Shown: piece after piece, positions 1 through 13,300 of the stretch | How positions within the stretch are numbered: position 1 is the stretch's first letter | Layout: each line of letters starts with the position of its first letter | Origin: Bugulina stolonifera | Lineage: Eukaryota; Bryozoa; Gymnolaemata; Cheilostomatida; Bugulidae | Direction: 5' to 3' | Assembly: GCA_935421135.1 (NCBI GenBank) | Contig: OW285191.1 | Location: forward strand, 15,507,700 to 15,571,699 | DNA: 64,000 nucleotides | The notes under the pieces: model-generated | What the model was told of the DNA's origin: nothing | What the model saw: only the letters and a program-made list of their open reading frames with translations | The model's database searches: none | Program-made: the position numbers and the translations under genes

Positions 1-312
1 ACTACAACAGCTACTGTTGCTTTTATTGCCTCTACCGTTCCTCCTACTATTACTATTGCTCTTCCTACTAGTGCTGCTGTCACTGCTCCTACTATGGCCA
101 CTGCTGCTGCTTCTACTACTTCTACTACTACTACCACTGCAGCTACCAGTGCTGCTACTACAACTGCTACCACTACTGCCACTGCTACCACTACTGCCAC
201 TGCTACCACTACTGCCACTGCTACCACTACTACTACTACTGTTGATGCTATAACCCTGAAGCTACCGCCGCTACTGCTACTACCCCTGCTACTCCTACTA
301 GTGCTAATGGGA
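1..312. repeat. CTA/CTG-type trinucleotide-rich low-complexity tract
   Basis: Imperfect CTACTG/CTACCACTACTGCCACTG units fill the start of the window; an 18-bp unit recurs about three times around 168-228. The forward frames are open only because of the triplet periodicity and give Leu-rich or Thr/Ala-rich low-complexity peptides. It could be the tail of a coding exon beginning outside the window, but nothing supports that. Confidence 0.8.
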
Positions 313-1352
313 GTCACATTAAAATAAATTGAATACCACATCATCGGTAGAACCAGACAATAATGGTATATGTACATCTCTTCAGTTTTAAATTCCATTC
401 AGCAATGGTGAGGGTCCGGATGACTGATCAGGATGCAGAAGATCAAGGTGCACTAAATGTTAATGAGACTTAAAAGGACGAAGTCAGAGTACAGCACTGG
501 CTTCAGGCTGACATCCGCCTACAGGTTGTAATCTTGGTGCCTGCAAGCCATCGCTGCTGATCTGTATCCAATGACAGGGTCTCAGAGCAAGTCCAGTCTG
601 ACGAAGGCTACCCATTTCAAGCATTTGATCATAAACTTTTACAACTCTATGACTGAGTCAGCCAAGATTGAGTTGAAGTAGAATTACCATATTATTTCAA
701 CCACAATGAGCTCTACAGTTGTTTCTGGTACCAACAATACTCTAGAGGTCTCTGTTGTGTATCTATAAAGGATGAGCCCTGAAAGCCCACTCTTGCTTTG
801 TTTCGAGAAGAACAGCTGAGTTCCAGAAGAGCAGCAGGATTCTATTGTGGTTTATGACCACATTATTAAAGTCTGTTATTGCAATCTGAAGATACCTCCA
901 GATCTGTTTGGGGGCATTCAGTACAGTACAGTAGAGTGCTGCGCTGTCTTGGTCTGTGGTATTCAAATGTGTTGATCATAGTCAATTGATATGGAAATGT
1001 GCTGTGACAGCCCTAGGGCCTCGATGTATTCATTTCAGTTGAGCTAGAGCTTCCACAGCAATTGTAATAAAATCCGTAATGAAGCCTATGGTTTCCATAT
1101 TGCCAACCAGGTCTACAATCTTGTTGCTGTAAATTGCTGTTCATGATTTATTACTGTGTTGTACATTTCACCAACTAGGCCTATAGTTTGCAGTCAGAAA
1201 CTGATGAAGTAGTAGCATAGGCTATATATATTTGCTCTTTTTGGTTGATATGGAAGCAGATTTCTTCTTGCTCCCGATTCAGTAGCTACTAATCAATCCT
1301 CTGCTACCATAAAAACCTTTATAGGCAGAATTAACAGGCACTTGGCAAAAGA
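313..1352. other. Stretch without a recognised gene
   Basis: AT-rich sequence with no long open frame and no convincing exon flanked by splice signals. It may contain the promoter and 5' untranslated region of gene A, whose proposed start follows it. I see no repeat or RNA gene here. Confidence 0.4.
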
Positions 1353-4300
1353 ATGAGGGCTGCAGGACTGCAACAGGGCAGGTATAATAATAATTCCCAT
1401 GGTTCCAAACATGGCAATGGGTATTCTCCAGTGACCTGATTGATCATTCATTGATCATTAGCATTAGTTATCGGATTTACAGCAAGCATTAGTTGGAAGC
1501 AATAGCTAATAAGTAAGTTCACTAAATTTAATACCAATCAATAACAACATGAAGAAAGCACAAAGACATGATAATTATAATTAATATTAATAATTTAATA
1601 CATGTGATGATGGCGAAACTTCCAATTTTGAATTTAATAAATATTTGTTCAATACATACATGTACACTATGACTATTTAGGCCTTAAGTACTATAACTAC
1701 TATAGATATACTAATGAAATGTAAATGATAATTATCATACTATGATATTTTAACCAGTGAAGTTGAAATTTAAATTAATAATATTTTTAAAATATTAATA
1801 ATTATTATAATATAATTTAATATTAATTAAATATTACATATTTTATATTATCCTATTAGGCCTACTTTTAGTGATTCAACTGATTTCTACCTGATATTCT
1901 GATCGCTTGATTTCGAAATCCTAAATTAAAATTAATTAAATTGTACTACGCTTTTCCTTCATTTTAGAGAGTAGGTCATGAGTAGAGAAGTATTTTCTAA
2001 TGATGCATGTTGGATTCACTTTAACCAACAGGAACGCTATTGCATTGCAAATAACAATACTCGCTAGCTTTGATTTCTTGCCAGCTAAAATATCAATCTC
2101 TAAATTAGGTAGCTGATGCAAGTTTTGTTCACATATCTAGGTGCTATCACAAAGCATCCTAAACATCAGTCTAAAATAATTTCTATGCAATGGAAACATT
2201 ATGAGTTTCACTTTGCTGGGCACAAGAGAAGACAACTCCAATTGCACTGTTAAAATGATCAAGAGAAGACAATCACTGCAATAAAGGCTGACTCTTGGAA
2301 AACATCACAATTAGCCAATGAAAAAGTCACACATTGTGGCCTTCATCATTGATGAATCATGCTTCAATGATTATTAACCCAATGCCTACAGTGGTAATTC
2401 TTTTAAAATAATGCACCGCGTTGTCATTTCAGGGGACCCCCCTGAAATGACAACATAGCGTATTGACATATTTTTGCAATGCGTACTGTAGTTGTTTTTG
2501 GCCAAGGATGGGCTGAACATTGTGTTCAAACAGGCAACAAGACCTTCCAGTAGAGATATGGGACTCTGAATCCGTACAGTGGTTAGGGCAGCCACAGCAG
2601 CCAAAGATTCCTGGTGTTCGCTTTAGGTAAGACATTAATTAGTCTAAAAATCTATTAAAGCTACATGTCCATGTGTCTATCATGAAAAATTAGAAATCAG
2701 AATCAAACACTATTATTACAAAACGTACCTGTAATATTTGTCTTAAGTTCTTTATGTGTGAATATTATTGCCAGCAACCCGACGATTTGTGAACAGTTTG
2801 TTGTAAAAAGATTCCAATTTTTATAGCAGCAGTATCATAAAGGTTATGGAATGAGATGTTAAATGAAATTAATTAAAATTCACATGACTCTATGGATAAT
2901 AGTGCATTATAATGATCATCATCATGACCTATGAACATGGTGTAAACAGAGAAATTGCAAACTTTCGTAAAAAGTGATGGCACTTGCATAACACAATGCG
3001 GTCATTAAGATATTACCATATTCACATATATGATGTCAAAAGCATGCATCTCTTTAGAGATTTAGGACTGCTGATCAGCACACATGTATTGAAAATTCAA
3101 TTATTGAGTATAATTTATTATTTAATGGATTTCTAACAAAAGAATTATGTTTTGTACAATTTATGTATTAGGCATGCTGGCTGCAAATGTTATTATTATT
3201 CTTTCCCAATTTTTCAAATGCACTGTAGGCCATCTCCAACCTCCCCCTCCCCGGGCTCAACTCCTTCTCCATTACCAGAAAGTTATCCTTCTATGAGGAC
3301 ATTGGGCGGTCGTCATGTGGGAGCTGGCTTTGGAAACAGGTAGGTCCATTTGTTTAAGAAGGCTACACATGCAGTCATAGTGAGAAGTTGTATTTTTCGA
3401 TTCCATTCATTATACATTGTATTATATCTTTAGGACTAGATATAGCCATAGGACTAAAACAAATTGCAGTTAGATTGTTAGCATAACAACTCTTCTCGAT
3501 GAAGGTTCATTGGTCTTTTAGACATAGCCTATAGGAGTTTGTGCTTAGGTAAGTATGTGTGTGTGGACATATTAGGTACAGTTGTCTTCCCTTCAGTGGG
3601 TAGCATCTGAAAGAGATCCAACACAAAAGGGAATTGTGCAGAAATATTGTCACTCAATGTTCATCTATAGATTAGGAGCTATGTTCTCGGTGGCAATGTT
3701 AATATTTTTAACAAATACAGAGGAATTCTACAATATAAAACTAACAACTTTCCACTATTAAGGTTTAATCAATTGTTGCTAGCTGCTGAGTTGGTAATCC
3801 AGCTATATTATCTATCGGCATAAACACAGATTTAAGGCATTTATAAAGCTTTCATCTATTTTGTGATTGCTCAAACAGTGGTAAGTAGCTGGAGCTGGAG
3901 GTAACCTCAGGGGTTCCACAGGGCTCAGTTCTGGGCCCCACACTCTTCCTGATCTACATTAACGACCTGCCACTGGAGGTAAACTGCAGTGTAAGCCTTT
4001 ACGCTGATGATACACTGCTATATCAGACAGTTGACACAGATGACGATGTTATACGTTTCCAGAACAACATTGATGCCATACACAAATGGTCTGTTGATTG
4101 GAAAATGCCATTCAATGACAAGAAATGTAAAGTCATAGCCTTCGGGAACCAAAATAGTAGACCAACATACAAGCTAGGTGAAACTGTGATGGAATGGGTT
4201 GACAAAACGGCATACCTCGGTGTGGTCATGCAGTCAAACCTTAAATTTGACCAACATATGGCGCTCAAGAAAGAAAAGGCCTCCAGAACTCTGGGAGCTA

Positions 4301-7300
4301 TCAAGCACATTCTGCATGGAGCCCCCAAAGAAGGTCGGTTACTAGCTTACACTAGCCTGTGTCGCCCAATATTGGAATATGCGGACACCGTGTGGGACCC
4401 GACCTTAGCCAAAGACATTGAGTCACTCGGAATGATACAGCACAGGGCTGTTAGGTTTATTGCCAGATTGAGGGGGCGAGAGAGTGTCACTGAGGCATGC
4501 TCCGAACTTGGTCTACAGCCCCTCAAACAAAGGCGTAGGAACCACAGGCTAGCTTTCCTTAGCAAAATCCTGCAGGAAGAAGAACGCCACTCAGCGCTTT
4601 CGTTGGCATATGATGAGATTACCAGAGACCGCAAAAGTATGACGATGACCACCAGATCGGCTGCCCGTGGCGAGTTGACATCGGTCTCCGCGACCTCACA
4701 GATATACCATGGTAGTTTCCTACCGAGAACCATGAGAGACACCAGAGTGAACACAACCGTGACAAGCAGAACGCAGCATTTACCTGTAACAGAAGGCTGT
4801 AGTCCAACCCCCCTGTAAAGGAGGACTACTGTAGCACCATCAACTACTAATCAACAGCAGATTGCTGTAACCCCTGTAGCCAAACACATTGCACACTGTT
4901 AGCCAAATGAGGCACTCCTTTATACACTTAGTGTTCCTGAGTGTCCGATGACGTCAAAGGTATTCAAAGGTATATGGGTTCATGGTTTTCATTCTCCGTG
5001 GTTAATGTTGCAATAAGCAGCCATGCTGCAATGCAGAACTCTTTCAGAGCTCTAAAAATCACTAAAGTGTTGTTTTCACTTGATTTATTTATGAGTGTCA
5101 GTCTATTGACTTTGTACTCCACTTACACAATGGTGTAATCAAATGAGCAGGGCATCAATATTACGACCATGATTACTGATGATCTGATCTCCTTTGAGAG
5201 TTTAGAGTTGGCATTCTTAACTTCGTATCCAGAACTAAGAGCTAGCAGTAGACCGACTTATAAAGCAATTGCCTGGCTGGTAGTCCTTGCTCTTTGCTGC
5301 TCCCATGGCTTAAGTGTAGTCCAAGCTGTTTATAGTTAGTGTCTAACACTACACCATTATACTGACTAACAGGTTTCCAGTACCTCGAGCAAGACAGCTT
5401 AGTCATATTAGTATTTTAACATGTTTGCTATTGAGTCATGTAATTGACCACTCATGTGGATGTGATGTATGCGATTGAGCTAAATCAGTGTGCTTTGAGT
5501 GTTATTATAGGTTTGTGCCCAATTTTTTTTAGGACGACATATTAATTAGATAAAAACCTGACACATGTGTTGTGAAGCAACATTACAATGTATTCCAGAA
5601 CATCGTGGCACAGCATAATAATATTGTTTTATATTTTTTAAATTTAATATGCTATTTGAATTAATTATAGACACCATCCAGCTAGTTATCCAAATGGACC
5701 ACCAGCTCACCACCGCAGCACATCCAGGTATTGTCTTAGCATTAATAGACCTCACTAACCATTTGCAAAATACATTACAACATTACCACCCTAAAGAACC
5801 TACATTAATGTTAAACATTATGTTTTACAGAATTAATCTTATGCCAACCTTGGATGAAAACCAAGACAGTCGGCTGGTTGACCCATCTCTTATCCGACAA
5901 GAATCTGCTTCTTCACCATTGGACAGGTAAATTAACTGCTAGTAAAATGTCTGTTAGTAAAAATTCAACATGCAAAATCTAAATCACAGGTAATGGTAAA
6001 TAAAAAACCCTCGAACTGTATTTCCATGAGCTGCAATGGATAAAACTGGAGTAAGGCACATGCTGACAAGCATCATAACTGAAGCTACATTGTATTATGT
6101 TCTTGACCTATATTATTATTTGATACAGACCTCCAAATGATTCCCATTCACCTGGTATTCCAGTAAGAAGAACTGGATCACGATCCTGTAAGTACTTAAA
6201 AACGTTTAAGCTTTTGGTTCAGGCTAAAGTTTTCAACCAGTGACAAGGTTGAACTTTTGACCTCTATTGCTTCCTGAGTGTACTTATACATGATAGTATA
6301 CAAACTACACTGTCCTTGTATATGATAGTATACTAATTTCAACAGTGCTTAAACTGTAGAAAAAACTATAAAGGAACTGTAACAGGGTGGAGGGGTGTAA
6401 GGTGAGGGCACCCCATGCAACAAAAAGTTTTGAATTTTATGGTCTCTAGAAGCAAAATGTCATATATTTCAGTACCTAAATGTGTGAATTGGTATAACAC
6501 AAGATAGGCCCATTCCACAAATGAATAATAATATATGCCCTTCCCTTTGCTGTTTGTTACAACAACAGTAAACCAACATGACTACTACTCACAACTAACT
6601 AGTACTAGTGCTACAACTAGTACTTGCATTAAAATAATATTTACATTATTTATGTAATATTTAATGCTTATTATTATGATAATCGATTTATTATAATGAT
6701 CATCATTGCCTAACAACAACAGTAAAAAAATAATATTATGACCATAATTCATAATAATCATAATATTATAATAATATTCGTCATGATCATAAGCGACTAT
6801 TCCTTGCTACTGTTACACTATAGAGCATGCAGCAGAGTCACTATTATTAGTAGAAGTTATCAGAGCAGAGTTGGATTTGAGCTAGCAATTGTATAATAAC
6901 AGTATTCTTTCTCATTATACAGTGTATCACTCTGAATCACAAGCTGCCATTTTCGAGCTATACATACTTGTATATCAATATATCTCTGCAAATATTTTGA
7001 CTACCTAGCTATTTTTTAAAGATTGAAGTTCACACATTACTAAGAACCTGGTGTGTGTATTATAGCTTTTCGCTTCTCCATTTCCACAAGAATGTCAATC
7101 TTCTATCCGAAATCTAATTCTGTGGCTACATCAGCTTGCACAGAATGACATACACACCATCCAAGAGGAATAGCATCATAAAAAATAAAAATAACTGCAT
7201 GCAAGAATTTATCACATACATTGCACATGTAGTACTGACAAGAAAAGTGAAGGTACTTGGCATTCATTGCATTTGTGAATCTACAATAAAATGATGTCGA

Positions 7301-10300
7301 GATTCTTCCTAGTACAGGGCTTTATCCGCAACATTACCAAATTAACTTTCGACCAGATAATTGCACTTTATCATTCCCTAACTCATGTTATAATAGACAT
7401 TGCTTATTTTACAGATTCAGTGAATAAACATGAACGGAAGCATTCACTGCACAGAGGATATGGGAGTGCACAAGACATGACTCTTGAATACTTATATGAT
7501 ACAGTTGCAGGTAAGATTATGTTTTTGGATATTAAAAAGTACGTTTTATCATAATTCATAGATGTCGTTGGTTACAATGCAATGACTGATTAAAATAATA
7601 AATAACGTGATAGAAAAAATAATAATAAAATAATCATGCATTGTTATAATTACATGCAAATACATGTAAATAGCAATAAATACAAAATATGTTCAATAAA
7701 AATGTTCAATATAAAGAAATTTTATACAATTGATACACAAATTTTCTGTGAATATTCATCGCATATATACAATTTAAACATGTTCCTTCTAGGCCTTATT
7801 TGCTACCAAGTAATCTGTAATAATCCATTATTTCAAAACATGGTTTAAAGGCAATATGAAAATGAAACATAAGTTTTTAGTTGACGTTTGCATAGTGTAG
7901 TACATTTGCACTTTTTAATACTCAGCCTATTGAGCACATGAAAATAGTTCAATCAAGTGCAGATGACAACATTACTGCAAGCAGTGAAGTTGCACAGTAG
8001 CATGGTAGCCAAACCAGATAACATTTTACATGTACAATGTATATTTCTAATATGAGAATAATTTTATTTACATGGCTGAAATTCGCCACGATTATAGTTT
8101 GCTATTACTATTACTAATGCTGGCAACCGCTGACAAATGTGACAGTGCAACTTGTGCATACATGTACTTTAAATTAAATAAATTACTGCTCAGTGTGCAG
8201 CTTTCCACTGCATTAGAAAAATAACAGAATGATCAATTTATCTGATTCCTAACCAAAAACCCTCACATTTTTAATAATATTATATAATTTATTACGTATT
8301 AAACAAACTGAATAATTAATGTGACAATGCAGTCTAAAACACCCTTGATTAATGTTTGCAGCAGATTGTTAAAATTGTACTTTAGTTTTGTAGGATAGTA
8401 CTTGTAATTTATATTAATCTATAAATGCATCATAATTGTAATTTTACATTGTCCAGGGCTTTGTGTTTGTAGATCTGTCTGAGCAGGTTCAAGAACTAAC
8501 ATTGGAGAACAGAGGTAATATGACTAACACTTTGACAGTTATTTGAATGCTTTGGTAAAACCGCATAATGTTAAAATAAAAATAATATTATTTTTGGTGT
8601 ACAGTATTTAATAAAAAATGCAATCATGACCACTGGTATACAAAGATGCTGATTATCACTTCAGACTTTTTCTCTCAAAATTCCTTAATCCTCCATTGCT
8701 ATTTGGAGCATAAAGTATGTTTCTAAACTTTTGCAAACCAAGCAAGTTTGATGAAGACATAAACAGGAAGATAATAATATGCCTATATTTACAATAGCCT
8801 GTACAGCTTTAACGGGCGACTCTCGCCCCTATTAATGTTAAATTGTGATAAAGGTGAGTAATCTTGACTTTAGGCAAGTTTACTCAACTAGTTGTTGCCA
8901 AGGACAGTGAATAACTTGGTTAATATAATTGCTAAATCTGCCAATCATAGGCAAAATTCCAAGACTGCTTGTTCGCAACACAAATGGGCAGTATGGGCAG
9001 TATGGGCAGTATGGCGGTGAACCATGTGAGGTAACCAAAACTTCTGATTGTTTGGGGCCCTCAGCAAGCAGGACCCTAGTTGCCAGGATAATTAGAGGGT
9101 TCTGATATTCTTGATGTCATGAATTTGTTCTATGGCAATGTTTTAAGAGACATATATCCTGAAGTTTATTTGTACTGCTCAGGTTGTAAGACAATTATAA
9201 TAAACTGGTTAGAAAACACTGTGCATCAGATTATATAGTTGATAAATCTATGATAGCAAAACAGCAGCCTCAACATGTAAAACAATGTAAACAAAACAAA
9301 GCGTGCTATGTAGGCTTGCAGTATCATAACATAGCAAAGTGACCACAACTAATTACAAAACAGCTTTGTTGTCTGAGAACAGTAATAGTATAAAAGGTAG
9401 GCAAATCACACATTTATGACACTTGAAACGCCAGTTTCGGAATTACTTAGAAAAAGTTGTACATTTTTTGTTTGTGAAATAACGTGACTCCAGTGAGCAA
9501 ATAGTCAATGTATTGGACTAAAAAATTACAGTTTTGAAGTCGATCACCTTTAGCGGTTTTAATTGCTGTTAGTTGTTAGTATAACCACCAACCCTTGCTG
9601 ACTGAATACCCATTAAAAAGAGAGGTGGGTATATTATGTCGTGCACTTCTGTGTGGATCCTCACTTCTAACTCTAAGGCGGCACTAGGGGTATAGTTTTA
9701 ACAGTGTAATTCCAAGCAAAATGAAAAAATTGTAAATATCTTGCATATGCGTGTATGTCTATCAAAAATTATTTGCCATAAGAAAGTTGGAGAAAGTTCT
9801 CTTCTCAAACTAGAGAGTATAGGAAGAAGGATAAAGAAATTGAGAAAAAACAAATTTTTTGTTGCCATTGGTGCTCATGGTGGAGATGGTCAGTTTTTGC
9901 TTCAGCCGTTATTCGCAAAATCAGTGACTTTAAAACTGTTCTCCTTTTCATCTTTATTTTCAGCATATCGATTGCGGAATACACTGAGTATGAACAGCCT
10001 CAATTCTGCACAGGAAGGTAAGTGATGCGATATACATGTATTATCATTATTACGTATATCGGTATAAGGTGTAATAATATGGCATATGGTATGCGTCATG
10101 TGGCATATGGCATAATTATATGGTCCAGTTGCATTAAAGTCATGCAAATTCAGTCGAAAAGTGTCAACCCAAACTTTGCAGTCTTGCATTGGGAAGGATA
10201 GTGCCATACCAAGATGGAGTCCGCTAAAACTAAACCATTGTAATTTGAATATGTAGAACTAAACTAATTTGATCCGAGTCAATAAATAAATAGATAAATA

Positions 10301-13300
10301 AATACATGTATTTTTATAATTATTTTAGTATATATAGACTAATTTAAATATAACAATACAAAAACGGATTTAGTTTTCAAAATACATTATAATATTAAAA
10401 TGCATACATAATATCCAAAAGTCAATAATTTATGAATTTTATCTATTTATTAAAAATGTTAACTTGCACACTGTATAGTTTCCCATTCTACTGGTGCCTT
10501 TCTTTTGTCAGCTGACTTGTCAGTTCTACTTGTATTTCCTAAAAAAATTAAAGCTGCTCCATCTCTTCTCTGTCTCATTAGCACAAACATAGCCATGAGT
10601 AAACAGTTGCATGTATTTAATACGAAAGGTTATTAAACCGCCCACTTAGCAAAGCATCAACAGTGCTTAGGCTATTGTGCTTGACTACGAAGTGGATAAT
10701 GCTATTGAATAGAAGCATGGACAAGCTCACATTGAATAGGGCAGACAACTTCGAAGCATCGAAAGCCAGTGTATAAGTTGGCCATTGCTATCCGAATTTG
10801 TAGGCTGGAGTAATCCCAGCCATTGCTTACTGGTCATCAGCTATCTTATGAGTTTGTTTTATAATTGGAGATTTTCTAGATAAAAATTATTCAAAAAGAC
10901 ATAGGCGTAACCTACATACAATATATTATGCATGGAAGTACATGTAGCTGTAATAGTTGAGTCAAACAATTTTGTGTAGAACAAATTGAAGCAAGTTTTT
11001 ATTTGTTATCGTGATCGACCAAGAAGAAGGTATTCTGCCGAGGCACTTTGACTAATAGCTTCACTTATGATGTTTTTATTCAAATGGTTAGGTTATGTAA
11101 TGATCTTCATGCACAAATGGCATATTTCTTGTTAAAAACTTTCTTGTCCAATTTATGCCAAATAAAAAAACTGGGAAGTATCAGATACTATTTTGAACCC
11201 GTGTACAATACATATACATGCATCTGCTTTGTAAGGCCTATCAAACTAATACAGTAATATCGTAAGTGCATGCAAGTCTAGTCTTTCATCATGGATTCTT
11301 CAACTATTTTATTTAGAATAATATGCATATATTAATTGTATGTCATTACCACACATCCTTGTCACTGCAATTGATATTGTAGAGCATCAAGCGGCTACAA
11401 ATAGACGTTTCAATGACGTATATTCACAGAATTTGGGTTAGTAGTACATTATCATATATACACCTAATCAATTACTGTTTATTGCATTTTGCTTTAATAA
11501 AATTTATTTTTGAGATTCATAATTAACTGAGATTTATTTTGTTTCAGCATACCAACTGCAAACTGAAGAAAGACTTAGCAATATGACTTTAAATTGTGAA
11601 GGTAGGATTAGTTATTCCTTTCCTGTACAATATAGGCCTTCAACAGGTACTTGTACAATATAAAATGTGCATGTAGGCTTATAACAGGCGCTTGTACATT
11701 ATAGGCCTACAACAATTACAAATACTTATACAACTGAACAATTTATTTGAATTCACACAATGAAATTAGGTGTTTAGTAGTGGTTATAACTGCATATAGT
11801 GTAAGCTACACAAATTTAGTTTTGAAAAGGTTCCTACCAATTGTCATTTTATGAATTGAATAAAAACAGCAATAATTTATTATTTTGTCCAAGATTAATA
11901 ACAATGACTAGATGTGACATATATTTTATCAAAACTAAAAAAAACTCACCGGGCTTATACTTCTCAGCGTGACCAGCCCCTTGCAACTCGCACTGCCAGG
12001 TGCCAGTGCTGGCCAACTTCCTGTGAAAAAAGTGTTTCCCTAAATATTCCAATATTACAATATATCAGCTGTCATAATGCTGTTTTAGGGAACCAGCGTC
12101 GCATGGATAATATGGAGTCGCAGCATCTAGGTCAGTAGTAAGATTACATCTGTAATTCTAGCAGGCATCATGGATGCCTGCGTACCTTATGCATGTACGA
12201 TTTGTCCACAAGCACAAGTTGTAGCAAATAGCCTTTCGGGCAAATGATAGAAACTGTACTTTTGGTATGCATGTATTCCTGAAGCTGAAACAGATTGAAT
12301 TTTCAACCTCAACTGGCTAAAGAAACAGCAATTAGGCTACTTTATGTGTACAAAAAATTTGCTCTGAAGTAGACCAGATGCTAGTTGGTTTAGAGTTTGG
12401 TCGACTCAAAACATAGACCTGCACTTTACAGTATTATTCTAATTTATTTGCAAGTTTTAAGATTTATGCTTTAGCTCGACATCTTCAAACAGAACAATGG
12501 CTTGGGGATATGACCACGAACTATGACGGTATGTACAGCACTGTCTACTCATTTTATAGCATACAATTATGTAATTTATCTTCAACCTTTGGTTAAGCGG
12601 GTTGGCTGAAATTGTTGATAGATTAATTCAAATTTTAGAAAATGTGGCTAGGTATTTGGAGTGAAAGGCACAAATTAACCATATTGTATGTGTTGATTAG
12701 ATAAATATAAATGTATCTACTAATTTTTGTGTTTACTTGTACGTGTATGCTTTAACAAGTTTAAACATAATGAAATGGGAAAATATCTCATAAAAAAAAC
12801 ATCAGCTAATAATGTTATAGAAGTAGAATTATATAGTTATTAATTATTACTGGTTACTCATTTACTTATACGTTTATGCACATTATTGGTATCTTTTACA
12901 GTCATATACATTGTATATGTATTATTAAATACATACATGTAGCCTACATTGTAGAGGTGTACACATACATTGTACTATGATCATGTACCATATTATACAT
13001 AAAATGTATACTGTGTTATGCATGCACATACATGTAATACCTTGTGCATCTAATGCTTGTCTCATGGATATCTATGCACATTATGATACAGTTCCTCCAA
13101 TTTTATGTATTTTATTTCATATAATTCTTGCTATCATGTAACAACTCATATATTGTATACATATGTTATAAAGTCTATCATGCAATCATGTACATAATGC
13201 AAAATAAGGCGGCAACCTAACAGTTGCGAAACAATGGAGAACAAAATCAAGTTGATTACATCACAACAAATCGCCTCTATTACAGGTCATGTAGCACAAG

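Noticed and set aside
17..327. Leu-rich and Thr-rich open frames at the start of the window
   Set aside because: Produced by a triplet repeat; no splice or start context.
9741..10025. 94-codon frame overlapping a gene A exon
   Set aside because: Only the 9964-10017 part has acceptor and donor signals and fits the neighbouring exon phases.
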